A stretch of DNA of 64,000 nt from Armatimonadota bacterium (GCA_022563855.1 JADFMN010000003.1:1-64000), one strand, 5' to 3'; positions 47,364 through 56,229 are shown, counted from the first letter of the stretch. The notes: generated from the letters alone by a model not told the origin. A program made the numbers and translations.

Positions 47364-48314
47364 ATGACGAGTCGGCCGGAGCTGTCGGAAATACGCGCCG
47401 CGTCGGAAGGGATGAAGAACGTCGTTTGCCGGACACCGCTCGTGCCGTTTCAGCCGGGCGAGCCAACCGACATACATCTTAAATTGGAAATCCACCAGCC
47501 GATGAATTCGTTCAAGATCCGGGGCGTATTTCATGCCGTCGCGTCCCTCGGGCCCGAAGGGCGCGCCAAGGGATTGAGTACGGTGAGCGCAGGCAACACA
47601 GCTCAGGCCCTGGCGTGGGCGGCTCGCCACTTCGGCGTTGCCGCTCGTAGTTTGATGCCCGACAAAGCGCCGAGCAGCAAAATTCAAGCGGTGAGAGGGC
47701 TCGGAGCAACACCGGTCCTGGTGCCGACCGAAGAAGTGTTCGCGTATATGAAGGGTCACGGTTGGGAGGACGAGCCCTATGCATTCATCCACCCCTGGAC
47801 CAATCGGGACGTGATGACCGGCCATGGCGGCATGGGGATCGAGATCGTCGAGGATCTTCCCGACGTCGACTCGGTGTTCATTCCTGTCGGCGGCGGCGGA
47901 CTCCTGGGCGGCGTGGGCAGCGCCCTTAAGGCCCTGCGACCTGAGGTGAAGATCTTTGGCGTCGAACCGGCGGGCTGCCCATCGCTGTACGACGCGATTC
48001 AGAGTGGCAGGCCAGTGACGGTCGAGTGCAAGACGATTTGCGACGGCGTCGCCGTGCCGTACATCACCCAAGAGATGTTCCCCCTCCTCAGCGGCCTGGT
48101 AGAAAAAGTCATCCTGGTGAGCGAGGAATCAGTCCGCGATTCGATCCGCATGCTCTGTCTCGAATGCAAGTTGATCGTCGAACCGGCGGGAGCACTGTCA
48201 TTGGCAGCCGCCCTTGCCACACCCTTGGGCGACCGCGGCAAGAGCGTCTGCATCGTGTCCGGCGGCAACATCGACAATGATCTATTGATCGGGATTCTCA
48301 GGCCCCAGAAGTGA
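47364..48314 (+). CDS. Threonine dehydratase-like PLP enzyme (first of two)
   Basis: A 316-residue fold-type II PLP enzyme. The Schiff-base lysine is in NSFKIRG (K51), the phosphate loop is GGGGLLGG, and TVSAGNTAQALAW and IVSGGNIDND fit serine/threonine dehydratases. There is no regulatory ACT domain, so it is a catabolic type; hydroxyaspartate or ectoine-derived substrates are possible. TAGACT lies six bases before the ATG. It is the first gene of an operon with a cyclodeaminase-family gene eight bases on. Confidence 0.85.
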   Translation: MTSRPELSEIRAASEGMKNVVCRTPLVPFQPGEPTDIHLKLEIHQPMNSFKIRGVFHAVASLGPEGRAKGLSTVSAGNTAQALAWAARHFGVAARSLMPDKAPSSKIQAVRGLGATPVLVPTEEVFAYMKGHGWEDEPYAFIHPWTNRDVMTGHGGMGIEIVEDLPDVDSVFIPVGGGGLLGGVGSALKALRPEVKIFGVEPAGCPSLYDAIQSGRPVTVECKTICDGVAVPYITQEMFPLLSGLVEKVILVSEESVRDSIRMLCLECKLIVEPAGALSLAAALATPLGDRGKSVCIVSGGNIDNDLLIGILRPQK

Positions 48315-48321
48315 GCAACCG

Positions 48322-49323
48322 ATGAAAGTTCTCCATATCAACTACAAGGAAGTCCGTCGACTGCTGCCAATGGAGCAATGCATCGAGGAGATGTCCGAAG
48401 TGCTCAAGACGTTCTCCGACGGCGACGTTGTGATGCCCCTGCGCTCGATCGTCTGGCATCCCGACAAACGAGGCGCATTGGGCGTGATGCCGGCGTATTT
48501 AGGGAATCCTGAGCTCTTTGGCATCAAGATCGTAACGGTGTTTCCCGGCAACGAAGGAACGGACTACGAATCACACCAAGGGGCAGTGATGTTGTTCGAT
48601 GCCGAGCACGGTCGGCTCCTTGCGATCATCGACGGCGGCGAGATCACGACGATCCGCACCGCCGCGGTGAGCGCGGTCGCTACCAGAGTTCTCGCACGCA
48701 AAGACGCACGAGATCTGGCGATCATCGGGTCGGGAACGCAAGCCCGATCTCATCTGCAAGCGATGGCGGCGGTGCGCGACCTCCGTCGCATTCGCGTCTG
48801 GAGCCGCAACCGGGAGAACGCGCAACATTTCGCCGAATGGGCTCGCCCGATTGCGGACGTGGAAGTGGCGCAGACCGCCCGCGGAGCCGTCGAGGGCGCG
48901 GACATCATCTGCACGGTAACAGGTTCGAAAGAACCGGTGATTCAAGGTGAGTGGATCAGTCCCGGCTCTCATATCAACGCGGTCGGTGCCTGCGTCAAAG
49001 TCGCTCGCGAGCTGGATTCGGCTGCGGTCGCCCGTTCGCGCCTGTTCGTCGACTGCCGAGAATCGGCGTTCAATGAATCGGGCGATATCCTGATCCCGAG
49101 GCAAGAAGGACTCTTTGGAGACGACCACGTTAGAGCCGAATTGGGAGAGGTCTTGGCGGGCCGAGCGGAGGGCAGAGAGTCGGACGAAGAGGTTACTCTC
49201 TTCAAAAGCCTCGGAATTGCCGTCGAAGACCTGGCGGCGGCCCACTACATCTATCGCAGAGCTCAGGCCGAGAACATCGGCCTGTCGGTCGAGCTGGGGG
49301 GACTGCGCCATGGAGCATCGTGA
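48322..49323 (+). CDS. Ornithine cyclodeaminase/mu-crystallin family protein
   Basis: A 333-residue NAD(P)-dependent protein. It has the Rossmann loop IIGSGTQARSHLQAM, the substrate-binding MPLRSIVW and GIKIVTVFPGNE, and the family block DGGEITTIRTAAVSAVATR. Members deaminate ornithine, reduce imines or make amino acids. In ectoine (EutC) and hydroxyaspartate (BhcD) pathways a member sits next to a dehydratase, as here. It overlaps the next gene by 14 bases. Confidence 0.88.
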   Translation: MKVLHINYKEVRRLLPMEQCIEEMSEVLKTFSDGDVVMPLRSIVWHPDKRGALGVMPAYLGNPELFGIKIVTVFPGNEGTDYESHQGAVMLFDAEHGRLLAIIDGGEITTIRTAAVSAVATRVLARKDARDLAIIGSGTQARSHLQAMAAVRDLRRIRVWSRNRENAQHFAEWARPIADVEVAQTARGAVEGADIICTVTGSKEPVIQGEWISPGSHINAVGACVKVARELDSAAVARSRLFVDCRESAFNESGDILIPRQEGLFGDDHVRAELGEVLAGRAEGRESDEEVTLFKSLGIAVEDLAAAHYIYRRAQAENIGLSVELGGLRHGAS

Positions 49324-50272
49324 GCCGATTCCCCTCGAGGAAATCCGCGCCGCTCGGGAACGCATCGTCGGCACGGCGATGCGCACGCCGCTGGTGCCTC
49401 TCGGCAACGATCAGGGCGGTGCTGAGATCTTCCTCAAGCTCGAAAACCTCCAGCCCATCGGCTCCTTCAAGATTAGGGGCGCTGCCAACGCTATCCTGAG
49501 CACGCCGACGGAAGAACTGGCCGCCGGTGTCTACACGGCTAGCGCTGGAAACATGGGCCAGGGAGTCGCCTGGGTAGCGCGGAAATTCGGGTTTCCCGCT
49601 CGCGTCGTCGTTCCCGATCACGCTCCCAAAACCAAACTGGACGCCATCGAGCGGCTCGGTGCAACAATCGTTAAGGTGCCGTTCGATCGCTGGTGGCGCG
49701 TCATCGTCGAACACGAGCTCGAAGGGATGGAGGGGAAGTTCATCCATCCCGTCTCCAATCGGGCGGTCATCGCTGGCAACGGAACTATCGGCCTCGAAAT
49801 CCTGGAGGATCTGCCCGAGGTCGATACGATCGTAGTACCCTACGGAGGCGGAGGATTGAGCTGCGGCATCGCCTCGGCGGTCAAGGCACTGAAAGCAGAT
49901 ACAAGGGTGTTTGCCGCTGAGGTGGCCACGGCCGCGCCCTTTGCCGCATCCCTCGAAAAGGGAGAGCCGGTGGAAATCGACTACCAGGCCAGTTTCGTCG
50001 ACGGTATCGGAGGCAAGAGCGTGCTTCCTGAAATGTGGCCCCTGGCAAGTTCCATACTGGACGGGTCGCTCGTTGTCTCCGTGGCAGAGATCGCTTCGGC
50101 GATCCGCTTTATGATCGAGCGCAACCGGGTCGTTGCCGAAGGGGCTGGGGCGGCGTCGGTCGCCGCTGCCCTCGCCGGGCGGGCCGGTGTAGGCAAGATC
50201 GTCTGTGTCGTTTCCGGTGGCAACATCGACGGTTCCAAGATCCGACAAATCCTGGCTGGCGACGTTCCGTGA
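49310..50272 (+). CDS. Threonine dehydratase-like PLP enzyme (second of two)
   Basis: The protein is 320 residues from ATG 49310, inside the end of the cyclodeaminase gene. It has GSFKIRGAAN (K54), TASAGNMGQGVAW, YGGGGLSCGI and VVSGGNIDGSKI. It is a clear paralogue of the first gene of the operon, but the sequences are well diverged, so they probably have different substrates or form a heteromer. There is no ACT domain. The operon ends here; a partial VOC gene follows. Confidence 0.85.
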   Translation: MEHREPIPLEEIRAARERIVGTAMRTPLVPLGNDQGGAEIFLKLENLQPIGSFKIRGAANAILSTPTEELAAGVYTASAGNMGQGVAWVARKFGFPARVVVPDHAPKTKLDAIERLGATIVKVPFDRWWRVIVEHELEGMEGKFIHPVSNRAVIAGNGTIGLEILEDLPEVDTIVVPYGGGGLSCGIASAVKALKADTRVFAAEVATAAPFAASLEKGEPVEIDYQASFVDGIGGKSVLPEMWPLASSILDGSLVVSVAEIASAIRFMIERNRVVAEGAGAASVAAALAGRAGVGKIVCVVSGGNIDGSKIRQILAGDVP

Positions 50273-50337
50273 TCCGCGCTTACTCGATTGTGCTTGAGAA
50301 CGAACCATCCGCAAAGAAGGTTTGACTCAAGCGGCTG

Positions 50338-50491
50338 ACGACTGAGGCCCGCAGATCCACTAACGCAAATCACCCCTGCGGAGAATCGCGAAGGGCGGCC
50401 CCCACCGTTTCTCAAGCTCGAACCCGAGCCTCGCTGTGTAGAACTCGAGGACCGCATCTACGTCGTCAACAAGGTAACGCACGGTAGCCAT
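50338..50491 (-). pseudogene. N-terminal remnant of the VOC gene
   Basis: From 50491 it reads MATVRYLVDDVDAVLEFY, then TARLGFELEKRWGPPF, then AILRRGDLR and a stop where the intact gene continues. It then has ICGPQSS and ends. The similarity to 45777-45959 spans about 190 bases including the upstream region. The second half of the gene is missing. Confidence 0.85.
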
Positions 50492-50523
50492 GTCAATAAC
50501 TTCCTAGCGTATCCAACTGAGTA

Positions 50524-50680
50524 CGGTCGCCTCCCGCCTCAAGGGGGGCGAGAGTGGGGTTGAGCAGACAGAGTCCCTTCGTCTTTCCCAACCGGGCACC
50601 GCGGGAGAAAGGCAAGGTGGAAAGGACTGGATTTCCTTGACCCCTCACCCTGTCCTCTCCCTCAAGGGGAGAGGGGAAAA
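50524..50680. repeat. CCCTC/GAGGG hairpin repeats
   Basis: The spacer downstream of atpG has CCTCTCCCTCAAGGGGAGAGG (about 50654-50675), a tight hairpin, and a looser copy near 50530 (CGCCTCAAGGGGGGCGAGAG). Palindromes of this CTCTCCCTCAAGGGGAGAG type are dispersed in many bacterial genomes. It may also help end the ATP synthase transcript. Confidence 0.5.
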
Positions 50681-50689
50681 CAATTCCTG

Positions 50690-51544
50690 CTACTGCTTCA
50701 GAGCTTCCGCACCGCCGACGATCTCTAGGATCTGGGTGGTGATGCCGGCTTGCCGCGCCCTGTTGGCGACCATCGTCAGGTCGGTGATCATGTTGGCAGC
50801 GTTGTCGGTCGCGCTTGTCATCGCGGTCATGCGCGCGCCGTGTTCGCTGGCGTTGGATTCGAGCAGCGCCTGGTAGATCGTGGTCAGCAGGTACTTCGGC
50901 AGCAGCAGGTCGAGGAGCGTGTGCGCGTCCGGCTCGAACGTCGCCTCGCCGCCCGCCGCCTCGTCGCCCTCCGGCGGTTCGATCGGCAGAACTTGAACGA
51001 CCAAAGGCTCCTGGCGGATCGGCGAGTGGAACTTGCTGTAGCAGATGTGGATCGCGTCCGCTTCGCCAGAGACGAACAGCTCCGTGACGATGTCGCTCAG
51101 CTCGTTGGCTATATCGACAGTTGGGCCAGAGGTCGGCACCGTGATCGACTGCAAAACGGTGAACCCGCGCTTTTGGAAGAACTGCCGGCCTTTCTTCCCG
51201 ACGCAGACGAGCGACATTTCGGAATCCTGCCCTGAGATGAAGTCCCCCGCGCGGCGCACGAGGTTTCCGTTGAATCCACCGCACATTCCGCGCTCCGCAG
51301 TGATCAGAACGAGCACGGTTTTTTTGACCGGCCGACGGATCAGCAGCGGGTTGTCCGGCAGGTCGCCCGCCCCGCCGATGCTGCCGACGAACTCGCGCAT
51401 TTTCTCGAAATACGCGCGGGCCTGTTCGGCCTTGTTCTTGGCTTTAGTCAAGCGAGCGACGGCGACGAGCTTCATCGCCCGCGTGATCTGCTGGATGTTC
51501 TTCGCGCTCTTGATGCGCTGCCGAATCTGCTTGAGCGTTGCCAT
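50690..51544 (-). CDS. atpG: ATP synthase gamma subunit
   Basis: A 284-residue central-stalk subunit of F1. The N-terminal helix ATLKQIRQRIKSAKNIQQITRAMKLVA and the C-terminal RMTAMTSATDNAANMI with NRARQAGITTQILEIVGG are the coiled-coil parts that rotate in the alpha/beta ring. The length is normal. It is the last ATP synthase gene here; atpD and atpC, which normally follow, are absent, and the next DNA is a repeat spacer and the VOC remnant. Confidence 0.93.
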   Translation of the reverse strand: MATLKQIRQRIKSAKNIQQITRAMKLVAVARLTKAKNKAEQARAYFEKMREFVGSIGGAGDLPDNPLLIRRPVKKTVLVLITAERGMCGGFNGNLVRRAGDFISGQDSEMSLVCVGKKGRQFFQKRGFTVLQSITVPTSGPTVDIANELSDIVTELFVSGEADAIHICYSKFHSPIRQEPLVVQVLPIEPPEGDEAAGGEATFEPDAHTLLDLLLPKYLLTTIYQALLESNASEHGARMTAMTSATDNAANMITDLTMVANRARQAGITTQILEIVGGAEALKQ

Positions 51545-51552
51545 CTGCCTTT

Positions 51553-53091
51553 CTAAGCGCTCTGCTCGGCCTTGAACCTTTCAAGGAACTCGGAGATCGC
51601 CTTCTTGAGGGTCTCAGTCGTCTCGTCGGACACCTCCATTGTTGTGCGAATCGTCTCCACAACGTCGGGATACTTTTCGTGCACGAACGCAAGCAGTCCG
51701 GCCTCAAACTTGCGTACTTCCTCGTTCTTGATGTCGTCGAGGAATTGATTCGTGCCGGCGAATATGGCGATGACCTGGTCCACCACGGACACCGGGCTAT
51801 GCAGCCCCTGCTTGAGCAGCTCGGTCAGGCGCTGACCTCGTAGCAGCTGCATCTGCGTCACCTTGTCAAGATCGCTTGCGAACTGTGAGAACGCCTGTAC
51901 CTCGCGGTACTGCGCCATCTCCAGCTTCAATCGGCCAGCGACCTGTTTCATCGCCTTCACCTGAGCGTTGCCGCCGACGCGGCTGACCGAGATGCCTACG
52001 TTGATCGCGGGGCGGACGCCAGCGAAGAACAGGTCTGGTTCGAGGTAGATCTGGCCGTCGGTGATCGAGATCACGTTTGTCGGGATGTACGCCGCGATGT
52101 CGCCTGCCTGCGTCTCGATGATCGGCAGAGCGGTCAACGACCCGCCGCCGTTCGCATCGGACAGCTTGGCCGCTCGCTCCAAGAGCCGCGAGTGCAGGTA
52201 GAAAACGTCGCCTGGATACGCCTCGCGCCCTGGCGGACGCCGCAGCAGAAGCGACAGAGCGCGATACGCAACGGCGTGCTTCGAGAGATCGTCGTAAATG
52301 ATCAAAGCGTGCATTCCGTTGTCTCGGAAGTACTCGCCGATCGCCGCGCCGCAGGACGGAGCCAAGTACTGCATCGCGTTCGAGTCGGCCGCGCCGCCAA
52401 CGACGACCGTCGTGTACTCCATCGCACCGTGCGACCTCAAGGTCTCGACGACGCGAGCAACGTTCGCCAGCTTCTGGCCGATGGCGACGTATATGCAGTA
52501 GACCGGGTCGCCGCCCGCTTCGTGCGTCGGTTTTTGGTTGATGATCGTGTCGATACAGATCGCGGTCTTGCCCGTCTGGCGGTCTCCGATTACCAGCTCT
52601 CGCTGACCGCGACCGATCGGGATCATCGTGTCGATCGCCTTGATGCCTGTCTGGAGCGGTTCGGTGACCGGCTGTCGGTCTACAACGCCAGGAGCGACGG
52701 TTTCGATCATCGACTGCGCCTCCGCGGCGATCGTGCCGCCGTCGTCGATCGGCTGGCCGAGCGAGTTGACGACGCGCCCCAGCATCGCCTTGCCGACCGG
52801 CACCTGGACGATCCGGCCGGTTTCCTTGACCGGGTCGCCTTCCTTGATGTGTTCGTAGTCGTCGATGAGTACGGCGCCGATCGAGTCCTCTTCGAGGTTC
52901 AGCGCGAGGCCGATGGTGCCGCCGGGGAACTCGAGCATCTCACCGACCTGGCAGTCGGGGAGGCCGTGAACGCGCGCAATGCCGTCGCCGATCTGCAGGA
53001 CTGTGCCGACGTGCTCGACGCCGACGCTCTTGTCGAACGCCTTCAGCTCTTTCTCAAGGATCGATGTGATTTCTTCTGGTCGAATGGCCAT
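51553..53091 (-). CDS. atpA: ATP synthase alpha subunit
   Basis: A 512-residue F1 subunit with the P-loop [10 protein letters not shown], the arginine-finger-bearing [13 protein letters not shown], and [21 protein letters not shown]. It forms the non-catalytic nucleotide sites. It lies 12 bases after atpH. Confidence 0.95.
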   Translation of the reverse strand: MAIRPEEITSILEKELKAFDKSVGVEHVGTVLQIGDGIARVHGLPDCQVGEMLEFPGGTIGLALNLEEDSIGAVLIDDYEHIKEGDPVKETGRIVQVPVGKAMLGRVVNSLGQPIDDGGTIAAEAQSMIETVAPGVVDRQPVTEPLQTGIKAIDTMIPIGRGQRELVIGDRQTGKTAICIDTIINQKPTHEAGGDPVYCIYVAIGQKLANVARVVETLRSHGAMEYTTVVVGGAADSNAMQYLAPSCGAAIGEYFRDNGMHALIIYDDLSKHAVAYRALSLLLRRPPGREAYPGDVFYLHSRLLERAAKLSDANGGGSLTALPIIETQAGDIAAYIPTNVISITDGQIYLEPDLFFAGVRPAINVGISVSRVGGNAQVKAMKQVAGRLKLEMAQYREVQAFSQFASDLDKVTQMQLLRGQRLTELLKQGLHSPVSVVDQVIAIFAGTNQFLDDIKNEEVRKFEAGLLAFVHEKYPDVVETIRTTMEVSDETTETLKKAISEFLERFKAEQSA

Positions 53092-53103
53092 GGTTCTTTT
53101 TGT

Positions 53104-53655
53104 CTATGCCTGTTTCAAAACGTCGTAGAGCAGGTGGTCCCTCATCCGGTTGAGGAATCCGCGCGCGGTGCCGTCCAGCACGTAGTTGTCGTACATCACG
53201 CGGACGCCGCCGATCATGTTCGGGTCGACGATGAACTCGGGCTCTACCGTCCGGCCGGTCTCGCTTGAGATCTTTTGAACGATCGCAGAACGCTGTCCCT
53301 CGTCGAGGTTGACCGATGAAGCGATGACGGCATGGATCACCTTTTCGTGCTTGTTCTTCAAGGTTGAGAACTCCGCCAAGACGTGCCTGAGCAGGCTCTC
53401 CCTCCTGCGCTTGAGGAGCAGCCGGAAGAGGTTCATCGTCAGGTCGGAAACCTTGTCGCCGAACACGCTCTCGAACAGCTTCAGCTTGTCTTCGCGGGTC
53501 CGAGTCGGGCTGGCGATGAACCGTTGCAGGTCGACGCTGGATTCGATGACGGCGCAAAGACCCTTGAGATCGTCTTCGATCTTCTGGGCCTGGCTCGTCT
53601 CAAGCGCCGTGTTGAACAGGGCTCGGGCGTACCGCTTTGCGACTCGCTCGTCCAT
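53104..53655 (-). CDS. atpH: ATP synthase delta subunit
   Basis: A 183-residue peripheral stalk subunit. It has VAKRYARALFNTALE at the start, the six-helix N-terminal domain, then the C-terminal block FIVDPNMIGGVRVMYDNYVLDGT. Its start overlaps the atpF stop by one base, so translation is coupled. Confidence 0.92.
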   Translation of the reverse strand: MDERVAKRYARALFNTALETSQAQKIEDDLKGLCAVIESSVDLQRFIASPTRTREDKLKLFESVFGDKVSDLTMNLFRLLLKRRRESLLRHVLAEFSTLKNKHEKVIHAVIASSVNLDEGQRSAIVQKISSETGRTVEPEFIVDPNMIGGVRVMYDNYVLDGTARGFLNRMRDHLLYDVLKQA

Positions 53656-54284
53656 CAGTTCTTGGGCACCTCGACACTGTCGACGAACTCATCGACGAGC
53701 CGCCGGTTTCGGTCGGTGTCCATGTTCTCGCCGATGATCTTCTCTGCCGCGAGCATCGAGACCTTCGCAACGTGCACGCGCAGGTTGACGAGCGCCTTGT
53801 CGCGCTCTGCCCTGATCTCTTCCTGCGCCTTCTTGATCATCTCGTCGGCCTTCGCGCTGGCTTCGGCCTGTATCTGCGTCCTCAGATCCTGCGCCTTCTT
53901 GACCTCGGCTTGGATCTGGGCTCTGGCGTTCGCTTCTGTCTCCGACAGTCTGGCCTCATACTCGGCCTTCATCGTTTCCATCTGAGCCTCGAGCAGCTCA
54001 GCTTCCGTAAACGTCTTTTCAAGCGAAGTAGTTCTATTGTTGATGGCTTCTGAAAGCGGCTTGATAAGCATTCCGTAGATCGCGCCGATCCAGAACAGGA
54101 AGACTCCTATCGAAGTGACCGTCTCGCCCAGATGCAGATCGATGCCTTCCAGCAGCTTCGGCTTGAACGCTTCGCCGGTCATCGCAAACCGACCGATCAG
54201 GAACAGCACCACGCCGGCGACTATCAGCAAAAGGGGCCAGGACACTGCGCCGCGACGTTTGGTCAAGATACGGTTATCGTTCAT
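53655..54284 (-). CDS. atpF: ATP synthase b subunit with an extra N-terminal membrane helix
   Basis: A 209-residue protein. A first hydrophobic helix (VSWPLLLIVAGVVLFLIG, about 14-31) precedes the usual b-subunit membrane helix (SIGVFLFWIGAIYGMLI, about 58-74), which is followed by the long charged coiled coil typical of the stator. Standard bacterial b subunits have one membrane helix. Gene order (E-F-H) confirms identity. Confidence 0.88.
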   Translation of the reverse strand: MNDNRILTKRRGAVSWPLLLIVAGVVLFLIGRFAMTGEAFKPKLLEGIDLHLGETVTSIGVFLFWIGAIYGMLIKPLSEAINNRTTSLEKTFTEAELLEAQMETMKAEYEARLSETEANARAQIQAEVKKAQDLRTQIQAEASAKADEMIKKAQEEIRAERDKALVNLRVHVAKVSMLAAEKIIGENMDTDRNRRLVDEFVDSVEVPKN

Positions 54285-54307
54285 CTACTCAGTGACCGCA
54301 GTCGTCG

Positions 54308-54685
54308 CTAATTGTTCGATTCAAAGTCGACGACTTGCCCGTCGCCCAACTGAAGGGAATCGGGGTCGGCCATCGCTACCTTGTCCTCGATCTGCAAAGA
54401 TGAACTCTCGGCCTCACCTTTGGCCTCCTCGGCGTAGTTCGGCATCTTGGCGCCGATTCCGTTGACGACGACGAACGTAAAGATGACCAGGGATTCGATC
54501 AGCGCGAGACCGATGATCATGGCCGTCTGAATTTTGCCCGTGGCCTCTGGCTGGCGCGCGATGCCGCTGACGGCGTTGCCTGCGGCGATGCCTTGGCCTA
54601 TTCCGGCTCCGAGGACGGCAAGCCCCATTCCGAGGCCTACTCCGATTGCGATTAGGGCTGGATTACCAGCTGTTTCTTGAAGCAT
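54308..54685 (-). CDS. atpE: ATP synthase c subunit with an acidic C-terminal tail
   Basis: A 125-residue c-ring subunit. Helix 1 is ALIAIGVGLGMGLAVLGAGI, the polar loop is GIARQPEATG, and helix 2 holds the ion-binding Glu64 in LALIESLVIFTFV. Gln31 and Ser65 match two Na+ ligands of Na+-type rings, but Leu66 and Phe69 replace the other usual polar residues, so coupling ion is undecided. About 45 residues after helix 2 (EEAKGEAESSSLQIEDK onward) are extra; normal subunits stop near residue 80. Confidence 0.9.
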   Translation of the reverse strand: MLQETAGNPALIAIGVGLGMGLAVLGAGIGQGIAAGNAVSGIARQPEATGKIQTAMIIGLALIESLVIFTFVVVNGIGAKMPNYAEEAKGEAESSSLQIEDKVAMADPDSLQLGDGQVVDFESNN

Positions 54686-54749
54686 TGTTAGTCGATATTC
54701 TCCTAGTCAGCACCCCTCTCGGGGGCGCAAGATTGAATCGTTGAAGCCA

Positions 54750-55484
54750 TTATGTCCGAGCCTCGGCAACTTCGCCATGGGTTTCCTGGGCATCGTCCTC
54801 TTGGTGAGTCACCAGGCTCAGGTAAATCGTTGTGAGGATGGTGAAGACGAGCGCCTGGATGATGGCGACGAGGATTTCCAGCGGCATGACGAAAACCCCG
54901 AAAGGAAATGAGCCGAGGCCGTCCAGGCTGGCCTTGACTGCGTGCCCACCGCTGATGTTTCCGTACAGGCGGAGCGAGAGCGAGACGATCTTGATCAGCT
55001 CGCTGATGATCTCAATCGGAAAGATGAGCAGCGCCATCACCGCGAGCACGCCCGGCAGTTTCGGGCCGGCAAAATGCTTAAGGTGCCCCCAGCCGCCTTT
55101 CGCGCGGACTCCCTCGATCTGGACGTAGACGAACACGACCAGCGACATGCCCAGGTTCCAGCTCCAGCTCGCGGTCGGCGTGTGCGGAAGCATGAGCCCG
55201 AGCATATTCGACACGAAGATGAACATCCACATCGCCAGCAGGAACGGCACGTACTTGGCGCCGTGGGGGCCGATTATGCTGAACGCCATGTGCTCGATGA
55301 AGAGGTACATCTGCTCGACAGCTTGAGCGATGGGTTTCTTGAAGACGCGATCCTTGAACCCGCTGCGGGCCACGTAGATGAGGATCACCATCGTGAGGAA
55401 GACGACCCCGACGTAGAAGTGGATAGCATAGTCCGCGAGCTGTGTCTCACTAGACGCGATCATGTTCCCAATGCTAGGTGTCAT
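54750..55484 (-). CDS. atpB: ATP synthase a subunit
   Basis: The protein is 244 residues from ATG 55484; ATG 55463 is an alternative. It has the stator Arg region SLSLRLYGNISGGHAV, five to six membrane helices (VVFLTMVILIYVA, VPFLLAMWMFIFVSNMLG, LVVFVYVQIEGV) and the C-terminal ALVFTILTTIYLSLV. It forms the proton or Na+ path with the c-ring. Its start overlaps the atpI end by 11 bases. Confidence 0.92.
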   Translation of the reverse strand: MTPSIGNMIASSETQLADYAIHFYVGVVFLTMVILIYVARSGFKDRVFKKPIAQAVEQMYLFIEHMAFSIIGPHGAKYVPFLLAMWMFIFVSNMLGLMLPHTPTASWSWNLGMSLVVFVYVQIEGVRAKGGWGHLKHFAGPKLPGVLAVMALLIFPIEIISELIKIVSLSLRLYGNISGGHAVKASLDGLGSFPFGVFVMPLEILVAIIQALVFTILTTIYLSLVTHQEDDAQETHGEVAEART

Positions 55485-55887
55485 CCTGACTCGTGCCTGC
55501 CGTAACACTGTCGGCGCTGGAATCGCGGTCAGCTCTCCGTGCGGCCAGCAATCCAAGGCAAAGCAGCAGCGAGTATACCAAACCGATACTCCATAGGAAG
55601 GACCCAGTGGCGTCGCTTCCGAGCCTCCCCGCCAGGATAACAAGCCCTCCCAAGACCGGGAGTTTCACGAGCATCCAGAGGACTGCCCAGTTGCGGCCCC
55701 GCTGGGGCGAGTCAGACGCCGTGACGACGGTCGTCAGCAGCATAATCGAGAGGATGCTCAGAACACCGGTCAGGCACCCGAGCAGGATGCCTACGGCAAC
55801 GAACATCGAGCCCGCCAGCGCCGCCGCGAGCGCTCCGATGCCTCCGAGCAGGATTGCAAGTCGAACCGTTCTCTTTGCTAGTTCCAT
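55474..55887 (-). CDS. atpI: ATP synthase subunit I-like membrane protein
   Basis: A 137-residue four-helix membrane protein (LAILLGGIGALAAALAG, VGILLGCLTGVLSILSIM, WMLVKLPVLGGLVILAG, SIGLVYSLLLCLGLLAA). Position between atpZ and atpB identifies it as the AtpI-type assembly factor; the sequence itself is poorly conserved. Confidence 0.75.
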   Translation of the reverse strand: MELAKRTVRLAILLGGIGALAAALAGSMFVAVGILLGCLTGVLSILSIMLLTTVVTASDSPQRGRNWAVLWMLVKLPVLGGLVILAGRLGSDATGSFLWSIGLVYSLLLCLGLLAARRADRDSSADSVTAGTSQDDT

Positions 55888-55894
55888 TGCCTGG

Positions 55895-56215
55895 TCAGCT
55901 CTTCGATCTGCTGGTGAACATTACCAGGATGAACATACCGACGAAGAATCCGATGATGGTGCCCCACATCTGGGCAGTGCCGTCTCCGGAGTTGCGGTCG
56001 ATCAGGTAACCCACGAGCCAACCCGCTATCATCGGCGCAATGATGAGGTACGCGTACTTGACGCCCGTCGCAAGCCCGGAGTAGTCACCGTTTCCGCTTC
56101 TGGGCTTATGCCGCTCCTTGCGCTTGTATTTCCAGGAAGGAGGATCTGGGAACCGTGAACCGCCAGGCGCCTCTGGCTTCTGATTATCGTCCTGATCCTC
56201 GGGGCCATCGGGCAT
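55895..56215 (-). CDS. AtpZ/AtpI family protein
   Basis: A 106-residue protein. A charged Pro-rich N-terminus precedes two membrane helices, KYAYLIIAPMIAGWLVGYLI and WGTIIGFFVGMFILVMF, with the family Gly/Asp pattern GYLIDRNSGDG. It opens the ATP synthase operon. TTTAAT lies six bases before its ATG (minus strand), so the operon message is probably leaderless. Only 14 bases separate its start from the divergent recG start. Confidence 0.82.
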   Translation of the reverse strand: MPDGPEDQDDNQKPEAPGGSRFPDPPSWKYKRKERHKPRSGNGDYSGLATGVKYAYLIIAPMIAGWLVGYLIDRNSGDGTAQMWGTIIGFFVGMFILVMFTSRSKS

Positions 56216-56229
56216 ACTTGAATTAAAGC
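56216..56229. promoter_or_regulatory. Compact divergent promoter between atpZ and recG
   Basis: Fourteen bases separate the two start codons. TTTAAT on the minus strand (56227-56222) sits at leaderless distance from atpZ. On the plus strand CATACT (56212-56217) lies inside the atpZ start region, 12 bases before the recG ATG. The two promoters must overlap. Confidence 0.55.
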
